The translations under genes and the position numbers were made by a program. Of a stretch of 64,000 bases of DNA, positions 15,201-25,708 are shown piece by piece. Within the stretch, counting starts at the first letter, position 1. Every line of letters starts with the position of its first letter. The notes beneath the pieces are model-generated. The model was not told the origin of the DNA. It worked only from the letters and a program-made list of their open reading frames with translations, and did no database searches. The stretch comes from Apostichopus japonicus (taxonomy: Eukaryota > Echinodermata > Holothuroidea > Aspidochirotida > Stichopodidae), in contig NC_092582.1 in assembly GCF_037975245.1 (NCBI RefSeq), forward strand, positions 13,018,077 to 13,082,076, written 5' to 3'.

Positions 15201-16118
15201 GTTGTACTGGACAACCTTCAAGGGCAATGTGATGTTCAATGTGTACAGCTTATGATCTCCAAATATCTGAAGTTCCTAGAAAATGTATTTCCACCAATAA
15301 AGCTCGAAATTTGCTATATATACTGTACATCGTATGTGGATCCATCCACCTTATTGAGTTCAAGAACACTATGTTTGCTGTGTAGGTCAAAAGTCACTTG
15401 AGGTCAACAGAGATCAACCTGTTTAACCCTGCAGTCACAATACTTGCTCCAAAGTTACACCTGGATGAATATCATACTTTACTTTTCATGTGGATCCCGT
15501 ACCTTTAATAGAAACCTGGTGTGCGTACTGTATATAATGGCAAGGAATCACTAGGCCTATTAGCTTTCTGCTTTTTTCTCAAATACCTGAGCTGATAAAT
15601 TTAATATTAATATGTGTCCTGCACCGTTTGACCAACAGAATCTAGTGAGCAATGATGAGGATGCTATGACAATGGCAAAGAAGGTGCCTTTATCTGGGCC
15701 TCTATACCATGGCAATATGTGAGTATTTGTGACTGTTATATGGGCCACTATCAGTATATGAGTTTGTATCACTATCATATGGGCCACTAAATCAGTGACC
15801 ATAGGTTTGCTTTAATGTCAGCATTAAATGGACCACTGATTACTCCCAACATACTGTACATGTCTATGATCTCTAGATAGATCTGGTGTATCATTTAATA
15901 GCATCATTTTGCCCCAGTGATTGGCCACTCACTGTGTACTGTCATCGAGATTTGTTAGCCTTGCATCAACTTGGTTGATTCTGCATTTTCGTCTGGTTTC
16001 AGAAGTATTTTTCCTTTGAAGATATGACCTAAACGATCTATTAAAAGTTGAGAGTTTTCAAGATTAGATGCTTGCTTTGTGATATATATATATATGGATG
16101 TATATGTAAATGTATACG

Positions 16119-16157
<39 letters not shown>

Positions 16158-19100
16158 ACACATATATTTATATATTTGAGCTTGGTGAGATGCATGAGTT
16201 TAGGAAAGTACACGCAAAAAAAAACATCTTCGAGCTGAGTGATCCCTTCCAGCAACAAGTGAGACAGCTAGGTTCTTAAAAAATCGTAAACAAGAAAATG
16301 CTACAGTTTGAAAATTCAAACCTTCTGTTCTGTTCATTGAGCTTCTAATGCTCACAGTTATTACCGTCGAGTATTTGAGAGGCAGCAATAGGAAATGATG
16401 TGACTGAGTCTTGATTGTAACCCAAGGGATGGATAACATTTTCATTGAATCCTAACATAAAAACAACCAACTAAAGCAACAATTCAAGAAGACCAATTAA
16501 AGTATCAGACTACAGGGTAAGAAACGGACAAAAAATCAATATAAAAGCTTGAATTTTTGCCCAGCAATAGATGCATTTTGATTTTGAAGGCCAAAGACCT
16601 CTGCTGGATTAGATTTTCTCAGCTTCTGTGGTGAGTTTTATCGAAACGTGTTTGTATGTTATGGTATCAGGATGCAACAGTGTGACATCATCATGTTGTT
16701 TTTACTCTTTTCCATGGTCTAAAATTATCCAATTAGTTTTTGGATATTAGTTTATTATATAACTACATTAAAAGAATCTAATTTTAATCCATATCTTTGG
16801 TCTTTAGTAGTCACTAGTAGTGCCTCCCATGTGCCATCTTCTTGTAAGTCTCTATACTTCTGTGTGATCTTATTGGAATGTATTGTCCTAACCATTTGCT
16901 TCGCTCCATTCAGGTCACTCAATATGCTCCAACCTGCGACCAAATCCCATTTCCGCGAAGTGGCATTCACATCTGCTTCTCCCAGACTTTGGTACTCTCT
17001 CCCACTGGACATAATAAAGGACCTCTCCATCTATCGTCCCTTTCAAGTGGAAACTAAAATCTCATCTTTTTCATTCATAGTTCGTTTGTGAGGCACATTG
17101 AACAGTTTATTTTCTGGATATTTGCGCTATACAAATTTTATTATTATTATTAATTCCCTAATAAATATTCAATGACTATATTCGGTATGTTTTGCTTTCT
17201 TCTCCTTCCAGAGATTTTTCAAGAAGTCAGACAGATTTCTTCAAAATGCTTGATGAAAAAATTGCAAGAGTAAGTTACAGCGCATATTTATGGTTCCATC
17301 TATTTCGCTAAGGATCAGATTGAATTATTTGGAACCCAATTGTTGCAACCTTTTTCTGCATCAAAAAGCATAAAAAGTATATTCTCAATAAGTGGTGTCT
17401 CCCTCATTATTTCATATCTATTATACAAACCTTTCAAGGTTTAATTTCAAACTAATAAAGTAACGAACGATACGATAGGTCAACAGATTGTGATGAGTTT
17501 CATCTTGAAATATTCAGCCAATGGCATTTGGGCTTTACTCCATGAACTTAGAAGAAATGTATGCCGATATGTAAATGAGTCATGGCTCAATAAAGAATGT
17601 AAAACCTTTCGGTGAAATTTTAGAATATCAAGATGCTCGGCAGGGTTTCGGGATTGTCTCATGCATCAAAACGAAAAGTTTAAATCCACTTTATAAAAAC
17701 AGGAAAGAGAAAGGACCCTGGAGGGTCTTCCTGCTGGCTTTTCTGTTTCGGTTCATAATATTACAGTAGAATATATGTAAAGCCGCAGAAATAAACACGA
17801 GAATTCTTGAAAACATGCAAAAAAAATATATAAAAAAGAAGAAACTTGTCCGTGATAATCTTATCTTCCCAGAGTAAAGACCATTTCCATTCTATTACAG
17901 AAGATCGCTGAGATTTGAAAGTTTGATTACGCAATGGAATTATCCCCTATAAAGTAGCTCTGCATGTGGATTTTAAGAAGACTTGGAAAGGAAACACAAG
18001 GAAAATACAAAAACAAAACAAAAAAAGAGAAAGAAAGAAAGAGTGGAAAATATTTTGCAAATCGATGACTTTTGGAGGAATATTAATTTCTGAATATTAA
18101 TTGCTGAAATGACATCACAAACATATTAAGAGCAAAAGAATACAAGAAATCATTTCCATAAGATAAGCCTCTGTGTGAGATGACTCTCAGTCATTGAACT
18201 CCTAAATTAACATCTCCAATCAAGGCTCTTGAACTTGGAGAATATCTAAAGAAAGAAAACACACAATCATTCCTGTAGCCCTTTGAATCCCTATATAATC
18301 TTATCATTGAACCAACCAATTGTTAAGAATTTACAATATAAATGAAGATTTGATTTTGAACTTATCTGACATTTTCACTTTACTTTGTCATTAAAGATTT
18401 GTTTCTCATAAAGGGGCCGAATGTCCCGAATGTGCTGAAAAACTGGATGTCAAAGTTTTAAGGAATTAACTATCATCTGTTCTTATCTCGGAAGTGGTGT
18501 TTCGCAACCTTTTCCACTACTTGCACCCCTTAGCCTTGATTGAAAAATCTTGCAACCCCCATGTACCTGTACCTGTCCAGCTGTCAACTCTTGCCCCGCT
18601 GGGAGTCCTTTTGTATTTTTTTCAAACAATCTCACTCTGTTCAGATTGTATCTGCTCCTGGTAAAATTAGAATTCTAATTTTTTGTCTTAACTGCAGTCA
18701 GATATCGACCACTCCTTTGTGTTTTGCAGCTCTACGGTCAGGATTCACACCTTCACATTGCTGCTCTTCTTGTTGTCTCAGGAGGGGGAGGCGGGGGGCT
18801 TGCACCCTAGGTTAAGAAACAATGCTCTTAAGAATGACTGTAGAAATGGTGTTGTGTACACTTCAGCTTTGTTCATCTTTTAACAGTTTAGGTTCTGACA
18901 TACCTCTTCACTGCACACTTTTTTCAATAACCAGCTGTATCAGCAAAAATATGTTTTAGCTATGTACTAAACGAAGGAATTCCAACAACAGGTGTTTTCC
19001 TTCCGCAATTTTTCCTTCCCTGTACACAGGATATTTGAGACCAAAAGACAAGTCTCTGTGTCTCTGATTACAATAAAATTATCTTGCTTGTGAAGAAACA

Positions 19101-20355
19101 AGCACAATCAAAATTGTGTCCTTCTAACTGTTGTTATACAAAAATATGTTATCTTTTTAATTCTTCCTTTTCTTTTTTTTGGCCTCCTACCTTTCAATAA
19201 ATATTGATTTTTCCTTTTAGATCCCAAGAATAGAGATTTAAATACATTGATAATGTCAACGTTTTTTACAATATTGCCCGAAAGCACATCAGCAAAACAT
19301 CAGACATCTGCAAAATAGATCAATAGAATTTATTAGTTCACTGATAGAATCGTATAAGCCTCGCAAGGCTCATTGCTCTCTGTGTTTACGGTCAATGCCC
19401 GTGGAGAAACAATGGTTAAACAACAAAAAAACTGGTAGAGCTTGCGGATTAAGTCGTGTATTTCTGGTTGATTTACCCTTTGAATAACATCTGGACCGTG
19501 AAACTACCGTAGTTTGGTATAAAACTGATATTGTGTCTGCCATGTGTACCATTGCGTGATGAAAAAGTCACAATCGCAGATTAAATGAGATGGATTTTGA
19601 AAGCGTTATTTTCATTTAATATTTGTTCGTGGTGTATATTAATTCTTATTTTCGTGGAGGGGGGGGGGGGGGGAGAATGGGATTTAGGGGACGTAAATTT
19701 TCTCAATATTATGAGAAAATTTAAATTTAAAGATGAAAGGCGCAGTGAATATAACTTCTAATCCGAGAGGAAATTATTTAATCGAGCCACTATGTAAAGC
19801 TCATCGCACGAGTGTCAAAATTGATTTGGAAATTTGGAAATACAATTTCGATGAGTTTTGGCCAGTACCAGACAGAGTGAAAGTGCCCTTTGTTATGATT
19901 CTCATTAGAGGGATGTTCTGTCTTCGTTTGATGATGTATCCATCTTGCAAGGAAAACATATTGTCAATTTTTAGCAGAACGTACAGTACCTTCTTGCGTA
20001 TCAAAAACATCAGCTTCTTTATAAGCTTTGTTCATTCATCCAATTCTCAAGTCCTTTTTGCATTCTAGCTTGAAAGTGTGAATATAAGACCTTTCTCACT
20101 GCTTTTGTGTGTTTATGTCATCTTTTAATCTAACTTATACAAAGAAGTAATCACAGAGCATATGAAACTCTGTACATTGATCAAACTCACATCAGTTCCC
20201 AGATGTAAAAATTTGCAGTTTAATCATTTTAATTGGATAACGACAATATACAATAACATGTGATGTCATACATGGACTATAGCAACAACTCGGTTTGTTT
20301 TTCATTCAACTTGAAATGATTTTATAACCTTGGAAAGGTATTCAACTGTGTAGAT

Positions 20356-20396
<41 letters not shown>

Positions 20397-22072
20397 GTAC
20401 TATGATCAAGAATATCATACCATATCACAAAATTCAGCCACGCATAATTGTATTAAAGGCACGGAATGGTAGAATGACTTAATAATGAAGAGAAAGCAAT
20501 GATTTCAGTCGTGGAGGACTCCTACAAGTTGCATTCAATGAAGAACAATGGGAAACAAAGACAGTTTGATGTTTTGTCCACGCATGACATCTCAAATTAT
20601 TGCACAATGTATACCTAATCAACTGATATGAATAAATCTCAATATATTAAATCTCAGCAACAGAGCAAGCTATCAAACTAAGAGTTAAGTCAATGTCATT
20701 TTTTTTTGGGGGGGGGGTTTAGGTTGATCTGTAATTGACAATGTATATTTTACTTCTAATATTGGACTTTAATTATATGATGATGCGAGACGCTCCCTCA
20801 GTACAATGTCATTTCAATGATTTTATGATTTATTAAACAGCATTCCCTTTGGGGTGAGCCGAGAAAACCACATGTAAGGATATTATTAAGATAAGCAACA
20901 TTAGTCATAAAAATTTTGAAGTTAAAATCCCTCCTTGAGGCGTATATTTTGTTAATGTTGAGCTTTATATTGACAAAGGGGAGAAACAACTCTAGAAAGG
21001 CTAGAATCATGTGGAGTGTTTTTTTATATACAGTATGTTGTATGTATGAGGTGGAAGTAATCAACTCACAGATCTGTTGTCACTGCTAATATATATTCTG
21101 CCATAAATGTTCTCACTGTTTTTATCTTTTTAACTTTTATAGTTATTTTAGTCCTACACTGGGAATTGGAGATTGACAGATATATTCACACAAAGGAGTT
21201 CTCTCCTTTTAACATGCAAAGTCAAAATTCTTAATTTTAAAGCAGCTGTTCGTATCTGTTGAACGATCCGTACCGATCATTCCGAATATTGCTTAAAGAA
21301 AACCTTCAACAGATCAAACTTTTAAAAGAAATCCTGGTAGATGTTTTCACGGAGTAAGGAGGTTTCATGAGTAACAATTGAAATAGTTTAGATCAGAGTA
21401 TCATTAGATCAGATTAGAGTAGATTAGATCAGAGTCTGAAGTATTTCATCACACAAGCAATCTTTGGTCTACTCTTGTAGCTGCTGTACACATATTTTAC
21501 TCTTTTTGTCACAGTGATGTTATTTCTTAAGTCATCTGTATTGCCCACAAATATGCTAGGAAGTCAGATAATGGTCACCCATACTCAAATCAAAATCAAA
21601 AAAAGGCATTTTACTGAGCTACTGGAAAAGTAGTCACCCAAACTGAGACATTTAATTGTCTGCTTTAACACTCTCCTCAATGTCAAGGAATTATTTTATG
21701 AATCAGGACCTTCAGGAAAGTACAAGTTTTTTAAAAACAACTAGCACACTGTAGATTATTTTAGAATGCTAAAATTTTGGGGCTATTGCTGATGCATTTC
21801 TGGTGATGCTACAGTACTAGGTCAGCATTGCACTGTGCAGCACTCCAGAGTGGTGTCTAATTCAATATTCTCATATGCCGTAATTGCTGATTTATAATTC
21901 AAAACATCCTTTAAATTTTTAAAAAAGGATGAAAGTTATGTATTTGTGTTTTTAACATTAATTTTCGGCCTATATAATTGATTCTGTAGAAATCATACGA
22001 TAAGATGACTATTTTAATTTGTCTTTTTCTTTTCAGGGACAAAGTTTATCCTCGCAAGAGAGTGTCAGATAA
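3145..22072 (+). CDS. C1orf21: C1orf21-like (PIG13-like) acylated small protein, 5 coding exons
   Basis: Spliced CDS: 3145-3274, 14508-14713, 15639-15718, 17212-17269 and 22037-22072. It totals 510 nt and 169 aa, and every junction keeps frame. The protein starts MGCSATKSS: Gly2 fits the N-myristoylation consensus and Cys3 is a likely palmitoylation site, so membrane anchoring is inferred. Residues 10-112 are low complexity (Asn/Gln-rich, then Arg/Lys and acidic). The C-terminal third holds the recognisable part: KKVP near residues 127-130, then SQTDFFKMLDEKIARG (about 144-159). This closely matches the SQQEFFRMLDEKIEKG block of vertebrate C1orf21, from memory of that family. Vertebrate proteins are about 121 aa, so this one has a longer middle. 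The biochemical function of the family is unknown to me. The first and last exons are far apart, with introns of 11.2 and 4.8 kb. Exon 3 was found by phase matching and is the least independent part. Confidence 0.8.
5676..6200 (+). mobile_element. TTAA-flanked MITE, copy A (right end decayed)
   Basis: The left end is TTAA (5672-5675) followed by AGGAGACACAAACCC, the terminal repeat shared with the copies at 8.6, 24.9 and 31.1 kb. Internal blocks are shared in the same order: the Ser-poor GGGAGATATCC region, an AGACTTGATCAAG block near 6046 and the stretch around CTCCCAAATGGAT. The right terminal repeat is not recognisable, so that end is approximate. It has no coding capacity. Confidence 0.65.
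8061..8500. repeat. Dispersed repeat bounded by direct repeats; inverted copy at 32 kb
   Basis: About 33 bp beginning CGGTGCTACTTTGCCAATA occur at both ends (near 8065 and 8468). The body at about 8270-8465 matches, in reverse orientation, the sequence at 32049-32215 in SLC31A1 intron 3, including a shared GGTTACTAGTTCATTCTAG block. An A-run (8259-8277) lies inside. The type is not determined. Confidence 0.6.
8580..9180 (+). mobile_element. TTAA-flanked MITE, copy B
   Basis: The left end reads TTGAGACTCAAAACC, a diverged terminal repeat. The right end near 9165-9180 is GGTTTGTGTCTCCT, its inverse complement. The internal blocks are the same as in the copies at 5.7, 24.9 and 31.1 kb. The target duplication has decayed (TTAC on the right). 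The longest open frames inside are shadows of A-rich sequence, not a transposase. Confidence 0.65.
11526..11806. repeat. Tandem duplication, 137-bp unit
   Basis: CTTGTTTAATTCGTCTC begins at 11526 and again at 11663. The first bases of a third unit appear at 11800. The two full units are nearly identical apart from scattered substitutions, suggesting a moderately recent slippage or unequal-exchange event within intron 1 of the C1orf21-like gene. Confidence 0.85.
14508..14713 (+). CDS. C1orf21: C1orf21-like exon 2 (residues 44-112)
   Basis: The acceptor is TTAATCAAATAG at 14507. The split codon G|AA gives Glu. The exon encodes a charged segment beginning EHGRHRKKLSPSLG and rich in Asp/Glu/Gly afterwards, probably disordered. 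The donor GGG|GTAATT at 14714 is phase 0. Local GC content is clearly higher than in the flanking introns. Confidence 0.7.
14714..15638. other. C1orf21-like intron 2
   Basis: Non-coding. It contains a C-rich tract (14781-14820), a T-run plus G-run at 15041-15066 and a decayed AGGTCA/TGACC-type repeat around 15380-15480 that resembles the block at 43.9 kb. Confidence 0.5.
15639..15718 (+). CDS. C1orf21: C1orf21-like exon 3 (residues 113-139)
   Basis: This 80-nt exon lies between an ACCAACAG acceptor and a perfect AT|GTGAGT donor. It enters in phase 0 and leaves in phase 2, exactly as exons 2 and 4 require. It encodes MAKKVPLSGPLYHGN, which aligns with the KEVPGLVHQPRAN stretch of vertebrate C1orf21. 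Confidence 0.7.
16080..16172. repeat. TA/TATG microsatellite
   Basis: Runs of TA interspersed with TATG and TACG steps. Peptides read from it in either direction are low-complexity Tyr/Ile repeats and are not genes. Confidence 0.9.
16888..17157 (+). mobile_element. Non-LTR retrotransposon 3' fragment
   Basis: The frame from about 16910 encodes ATKSHFREVAFTSASPRLW followed by YSLPLDI. This matches the C-terminal signature of many LINE reverse transcriptases (ATKSxFGERAFSxAAPRLWNSLP) and stops at 17091. It is followed by the short 3' end GCGCTATACAAA and a TTATTATTATTA tail, which marks the element's end. The upstream reverse transcriptase domain is missing, so this is a 5'-truncated dead copy. 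Confidence 0.75.
17212..17269 (+). CDS. C1orf21: C1orf21-like exon 4 (conserved FFKMLDEKIA block)
   Basis: The acceptor follows TTCTTCTCCTTCCAG (17211). The next two bases also make an AG, which would shift the frame if used. The exon encodes DFSRSQTDFFKMLDEKIAR and ends at a consensus AGA|GTAAGT donor, phase 0. This is the diagnostic part of the family. Confidence 0.85.
18488..18828. mobile_element. hAT-like non-autonomous DNA element (tentative)
   Basis: The left end GGTGTTTCGCAACCTTTT and, in reverse complement, the right end ATTGTTTCTTAACCTAGG resemble each other. Both are followed by GCACCCC/GCAAGCCCC-type sequence, as in degraded hAT (Charlie-like) terminal repeats. Target duplications were not resolved and no transposase is present. 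Confidence 0.45.
20358..20392. repeat. AT dinucleotide microsatellite
   Basis: A simple AT run of about 30 bp. Confidence 0.9.
22037..22072 (+). CDS. C1orf21: C1orf21-like exon 5 (last 11 codons and stop)
   Basis: A TCTTTTTCTTTTCAG acceptor precedes GQSLSSQESVR and TAA. The length and Ser/Glu-rich character match the short tail after EKG in vertebrate C1orf21. The 3'UTR continues downstream; no clear AATAAA was fixed. Confidence 0.75.
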   Translation, partial: GQSLSSQESVR

Positions 22073-22734
22073 CAGCCACTGTGGTGAAGTTGAAGTGTGC
22101 CTGTTACTTTTGGCGGCCAGCGCTTTTGACCATTAGTACACCAGAAAGCCAGTTGGCACCGACAAGATTCAAACGTATGCGAATCAAGTTCAACACAGGC
22201 TTGAGGATTGTGAGACTCCGCTCTAGGAGATGGTAGTGATGGTAGTGTCAGTAAATATGAGTACCAAGTACTTGTTGAGAGTACATGACTTGAGTACTAT
22301 GTGGGTCATGGCTAAAAAGAAAACTGACCAAAAAAAAGAAGAAGAAAGAAGTAAAATGAAATTGTGAGGCATCTTAGTGCAAAATATCTACAAACATTGT
22401 GCTTTAAAAGATTGTGATAATTTACCTCTTCAAGTTGTTACAAGTGCTTGGAAGTGGGAAGTTAACAGAATTATTTTACAGTAGCAAAATATATTGATAT
22501 AAAAAAGGATCTTGTTGGAATTATGACACATAATTGTATATTTATTTATTATAGTTTTCTTTGCTATGTGCAACTACAGGATAACAAAATGGAAACTCCT
22601 AAAGCAATTATTATATAAAAATGAAAGCATTAATGTTTGTAAATATTATCTTCCATCAATTAATTTTTTCTTCTTTCTCTCTTCGAACAAAGATTTTAGG
22701 ATTAACAAAAAGTGCTGATATCGTACCACACAGT

Positions 22735-22821
22735 AATGAAATGTTGCATTAGAGCGCATTGAGCAACCTATAGGTTGGATTCTGCGCTATATATAAGACT
22801 AATTATTATTATTATTATTAG
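22735..22821 (+). mobile_element. LINE-type 3' tail
   Basis: GAGCGCATTGAGCAACC is followed by TTCTGCGCTATATATAAG and a TTATTATTATTATTA run. The GCGCTATA plus TTA-repeat ending is the same kind seen after the LINE fragment at 17.1 kb. No coding part remains. Confidence 0.5.
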
Positions 22822-23339
22822 AGCAGCCTGGCAGAGTGAAAGCGATGTGACCATATTGCAGCCTTGTCTTTCTGCTGTCATTTTTTGCATGTTGTAAAGG
22901 AGTTACTAAGTTACTAAATTTAAAAAATGAAGTGACTGGAAGAAGTTACCGTTACCATAGTGACACTTGAGTGAGTGACTCGACCCAAAGTCAGGAAAAT
23001 CACTGGTTATGATTAAAATCCATCCGAAAATGCAGTCACTTGTTACAATTCTGCCATTTTTGCTACTCCTACCATTTTTTTAGCAATTCTTGTAAAGCTC
23101 TATTGAAATTTCTATTTCGTGGAGGTGGGTGGCATAGCGTATATCATTTATTAACTTCATTATCAAAGTGTGTGTTTAAGACACATGAAGGGTCATTGTG
23201 GCCTTGAGTGGACTATGTGACAACTCTGGTACGATGCGAGGTCATGTACCAATTCTTTGTGGCCATGACATCATTTCCATTTAGTACAGAGCCAATATGA
23301 AATTATTTATGTCACATATAATGTGAGACTTTTAAAGAA

Positions 23340-23577
23340 TGTATGTATGTATTTTAGATCCTCCTGCAAGCAGGAACTTGCGAAGAAGCCTCATTGGCTT
23401 ATCAAAGCCGCAAGCTGAAGAAGTCAGTCTCTTACATTCATATTTAACGTCCATGATTATGAATTGTCAATTGTCAACAACTCTGTAACTGGATGACATA
23501 TATTAATCTTGGAGTGACTCGAACCGGGGACCTTATGATTGGAAGGCACCGGCGTTAACCACTGAGCTAACACTCCT
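23340..23577 (-). mobile_element. tRNA-derived SINE
   Basis: Read on the minus strand, 23576-23511 is tRNA-like. It has GGAGTG paired with terminal CACTCC, a perfect box A (TAGCTCAGTGG) and a near-consensus box B (GGTTCGAGTCA). The D and anticodon stems do not fold properly, so it is not a working tRNA. It is followed by a non-tRNA body reaching about 23350, with the self-complementary block CCTGCAAGCAGG at 23363. Both internal Pol III promoter boxes look intact. Confidence 0.65.
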
Positions 23578-23710
23578 AATGAGAGAGAGAGAGAGAAAGA
23601 AAAAAAGTGTCAGTGTCAGTGCTTTAATAGTATACACAGCTTATATCACTGAGAGAAAAATTGTCAAAAAACTGCTTATCTGCTGCTGAAAGTCTGTTTT
23701 TAGTCCATAT

Positions 23711-23840
23711 ATTTAAGTTGGAGGACCTGACATTTCAATCTTAGAAAGATCTTCTCCAGGGGCTAACTGTTATCCCTCTGAAGAAGATCCTGCTTGGATA
23801 AAAATGTCTGGCCCTCTGACTTGTATACATATAAAACTTA
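23711..23840. repeat. Foldback repeat with decayed hammerhead-like cores
   Basis: This is an imperfect inverted repeat. The right half contains CTCTGAAGAAGATCC, TGCT, GGAT and ATGTC on the plus strand. The left half has the inverse. It is the same family as the repeats at 43.0 and 60.5 kb. The GAAA of the core is changed to AAAA. Confidence 0.65.
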
Positions 23841-24934
23841 TAACTCTAATAGATTGTGGGTTGTATGTTCAAGTGGAAACTGTTAACTCTGTAATGGTGG
23901 ATCTATGACAGGTGTCTGCTGCGATCAAAGAAGAGTGTATTACTCGATTGATTCTTAGGAGATACCAAGGTTCTGTGGGGATGCTGTCTATTTATATGTG
24001 TTTGACATTTAACAGTGTAATTAGGCCAAGGGTTTGCTTCTTCTAAGATACAGATAGACTGGTGATATTTTTTACTCTATGTTGGTAGAGGAGATGCTCT
24101 TTCAAAACTCTTTAAACTCTACCATGATCTGATTTTGGGTGCTAAGTTTAATAGATCCTTCCTGTGGATAGTATTTCTCTGCCAAATTGTCCGGATTTGT
24201 CTTCAAGTTGCAATAATATTGTTTTCTACCTTTCTTTCATAGTTCTTTCAAGTTATTTATGATTTTACCAGTTTCAATTTTTCTGTTCATGGTTTCATTG
24301 TGCAAGTGTATACACATAAAAATAGTGGATTTTTTTTTGGTATCCAGAAAAGTCCCTTCCTGGTGCTTTCAAGCTGGTGATGAATATAACTAGGGTATGA
24401 TCTTTTATGACACATGAAGTATAATGTACTGTGTAGCATTTGACTGAAACCATTCAAATGTAGGACTGGATATCCATTTAACCCTGACTATTAATTTGGT
24501 TGCTTTTTCTGCCTTTTTTTCTCCTCTTTTGTAGTTTAATAGTCAGCTCTGTATTCAATATTTGCTTTCTACTGCTTTATTTTCTTTAAATCGTGAAAGA
24601 ACTTCAATGATTTGATACTGAAAGTGTGCTACTTCATTGACTAGAGGGCAGATTATTTCCTTTAATTTTTTATTTCTATTTTATTATATTCTTGACTGAG
24701 CATCTCAAGCCAAGGAGATACGTCTCTACAATAATAATTCAATTTATTTCCTGGAATGCTTCTTTAAATCTAAGTTTATGATGAGGTGCCTGATATTCTA
24801 ACCAAATTCATTGTTATATAATTTATAAGTGCTATGTCTACTAATTAATCAGCTAATAATGACTTATAACTTGTTAAAAGAAGTCATTGACAAAAATAAA
24901 TTATTTTCTTTTACGTGAGTCAATTTTTTATTAA

Positions 24935-25708
24935 ACGGGACACAAACCCAACCATCATCTTTGGAATATAAGATAGAGATCTTTGTGAAGAACAACTACC
25001 CTCAAACAGCTAGGGAATTTGTTATATATGTATGTTCCGTTTTGGAGGTATATTAGTTTATAAGTCATCTTGTCTTGGAACTGTGATTTTGTAAGTCTGT
25101 GATGTTGTCATAATGCCACTAGGATCTGAAACATTTGGCTTTCCTCTTGTTTGTCTCGCCAAATTTCTTTAAAGTAGAATGTGAACAATGTGGACCTAGA
25201 AAGCAATGCCCATCATTAGGTCATATTAAAGAGATGGAATATTTTAGATTAAACATTTACAGAAAATAGATAAAAGAAACAACAACAACAGCAGAAACAA
25301 TAGAAAATAAACAAAGAAAAACGTAAATAATTGAATCACATGTGGCTCAATTATGATGATGATGTGATTGTTAGACTTGATCAAGTCTTAGGCCTTGTAT
25401 GTGAAGAAACACTAAACTTGCATTATCTTCCAAATAGGATAACATTTTTCTAAGCTGTTTAAAGGAGTCATTCATGAAACTTATCTCTATCACATAAACT
25501 GATAGTGATATCTCTATCACATATCTCTATCACATAAACCTATAGTGATACCACATATCTCTATCACATATCTCTATCACATAAACAGATAGTGATATCA
25601 CTTATCTCTATCACATAAACCGATAGTGATATCACATATCTCTATCACATATCTCTAGCACATAAACCGATAGTGATATCACTTAGTGATGCTTGGGTTG
25701 TCTCTCCT
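24935..25708 (+). mobile_element. TTAA-flanked MITE, copy C, with internal minisatellite
   Basis: TTAA precedes (24931-24934) and follows (25709-25712) the element. The left terminal repeat is ACGGGACACAAACCCAACC. The right end is TTGGGTTGTCTCTCCT. AGACTTGATCAAGTC and CATTATCTTCCAAATAGGAT are shared with the other copies. It is longer than its relatives because of the repeat at 25484-25685. TTAA target duplication suggests mobilisation by a piggyBac-type transposase. Confidence 0.75.
25484..25685. repeat. Minisatellite within MITE copy C
   Basis: About five irregular units are built from ATCTCTATCACAT and ATAAACCGATAGTGATATCAC modules. Some units carry the first module twice. The array sits where other copies have a single CTCTATCACAG or CTCTATCGCAT word, so it arose by local expansion. 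Confidence 0.85.

Larger units (their letters stand above)
15719..17211. other. C1orf21-like intron 3
   Basis: It holds a TA-rich microsatellite near 16080-16160 and a LINE 3' fragment immediately upstream of exon 4. The rest is anonymous AT-rich sequence. Confidence 0.55.
17270..22036. other. C1orf21-like intron 4 (4.8 kb)
   Basis: It contains a hAT-like non-autonomous element near 18.5-18.8 kb, a long G run (19657-19673), an AT dinucleotide run (20358-20390) and otherwise AT-rich sequence without coding signal. Confidence 0.55.

Noticed and set aside
16064-16279. Tyr/Ile repeat peptides on both strands
   Set aside because: They come from the TA microsatellite and have no gene signal.
19733-20068. 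111-codon plus-strand frame in intron 4 of the C1orf21-like gene
   Set aside because: No recognisable motif and no good splice or promoter context.
23511-23576. Possible functional tRNA gene on the minus strand
   Set aside because: Acceptor ends pair and box A/B are good, but the D arm and anticodon arm do not fold. It is continuous with a SINE body.
25484-25685. Possible CRISPR-like array
   Set aside because: Units are contiguous and variable with no unique spacers, and it lies in eukaryotic DNA inside a MITE.
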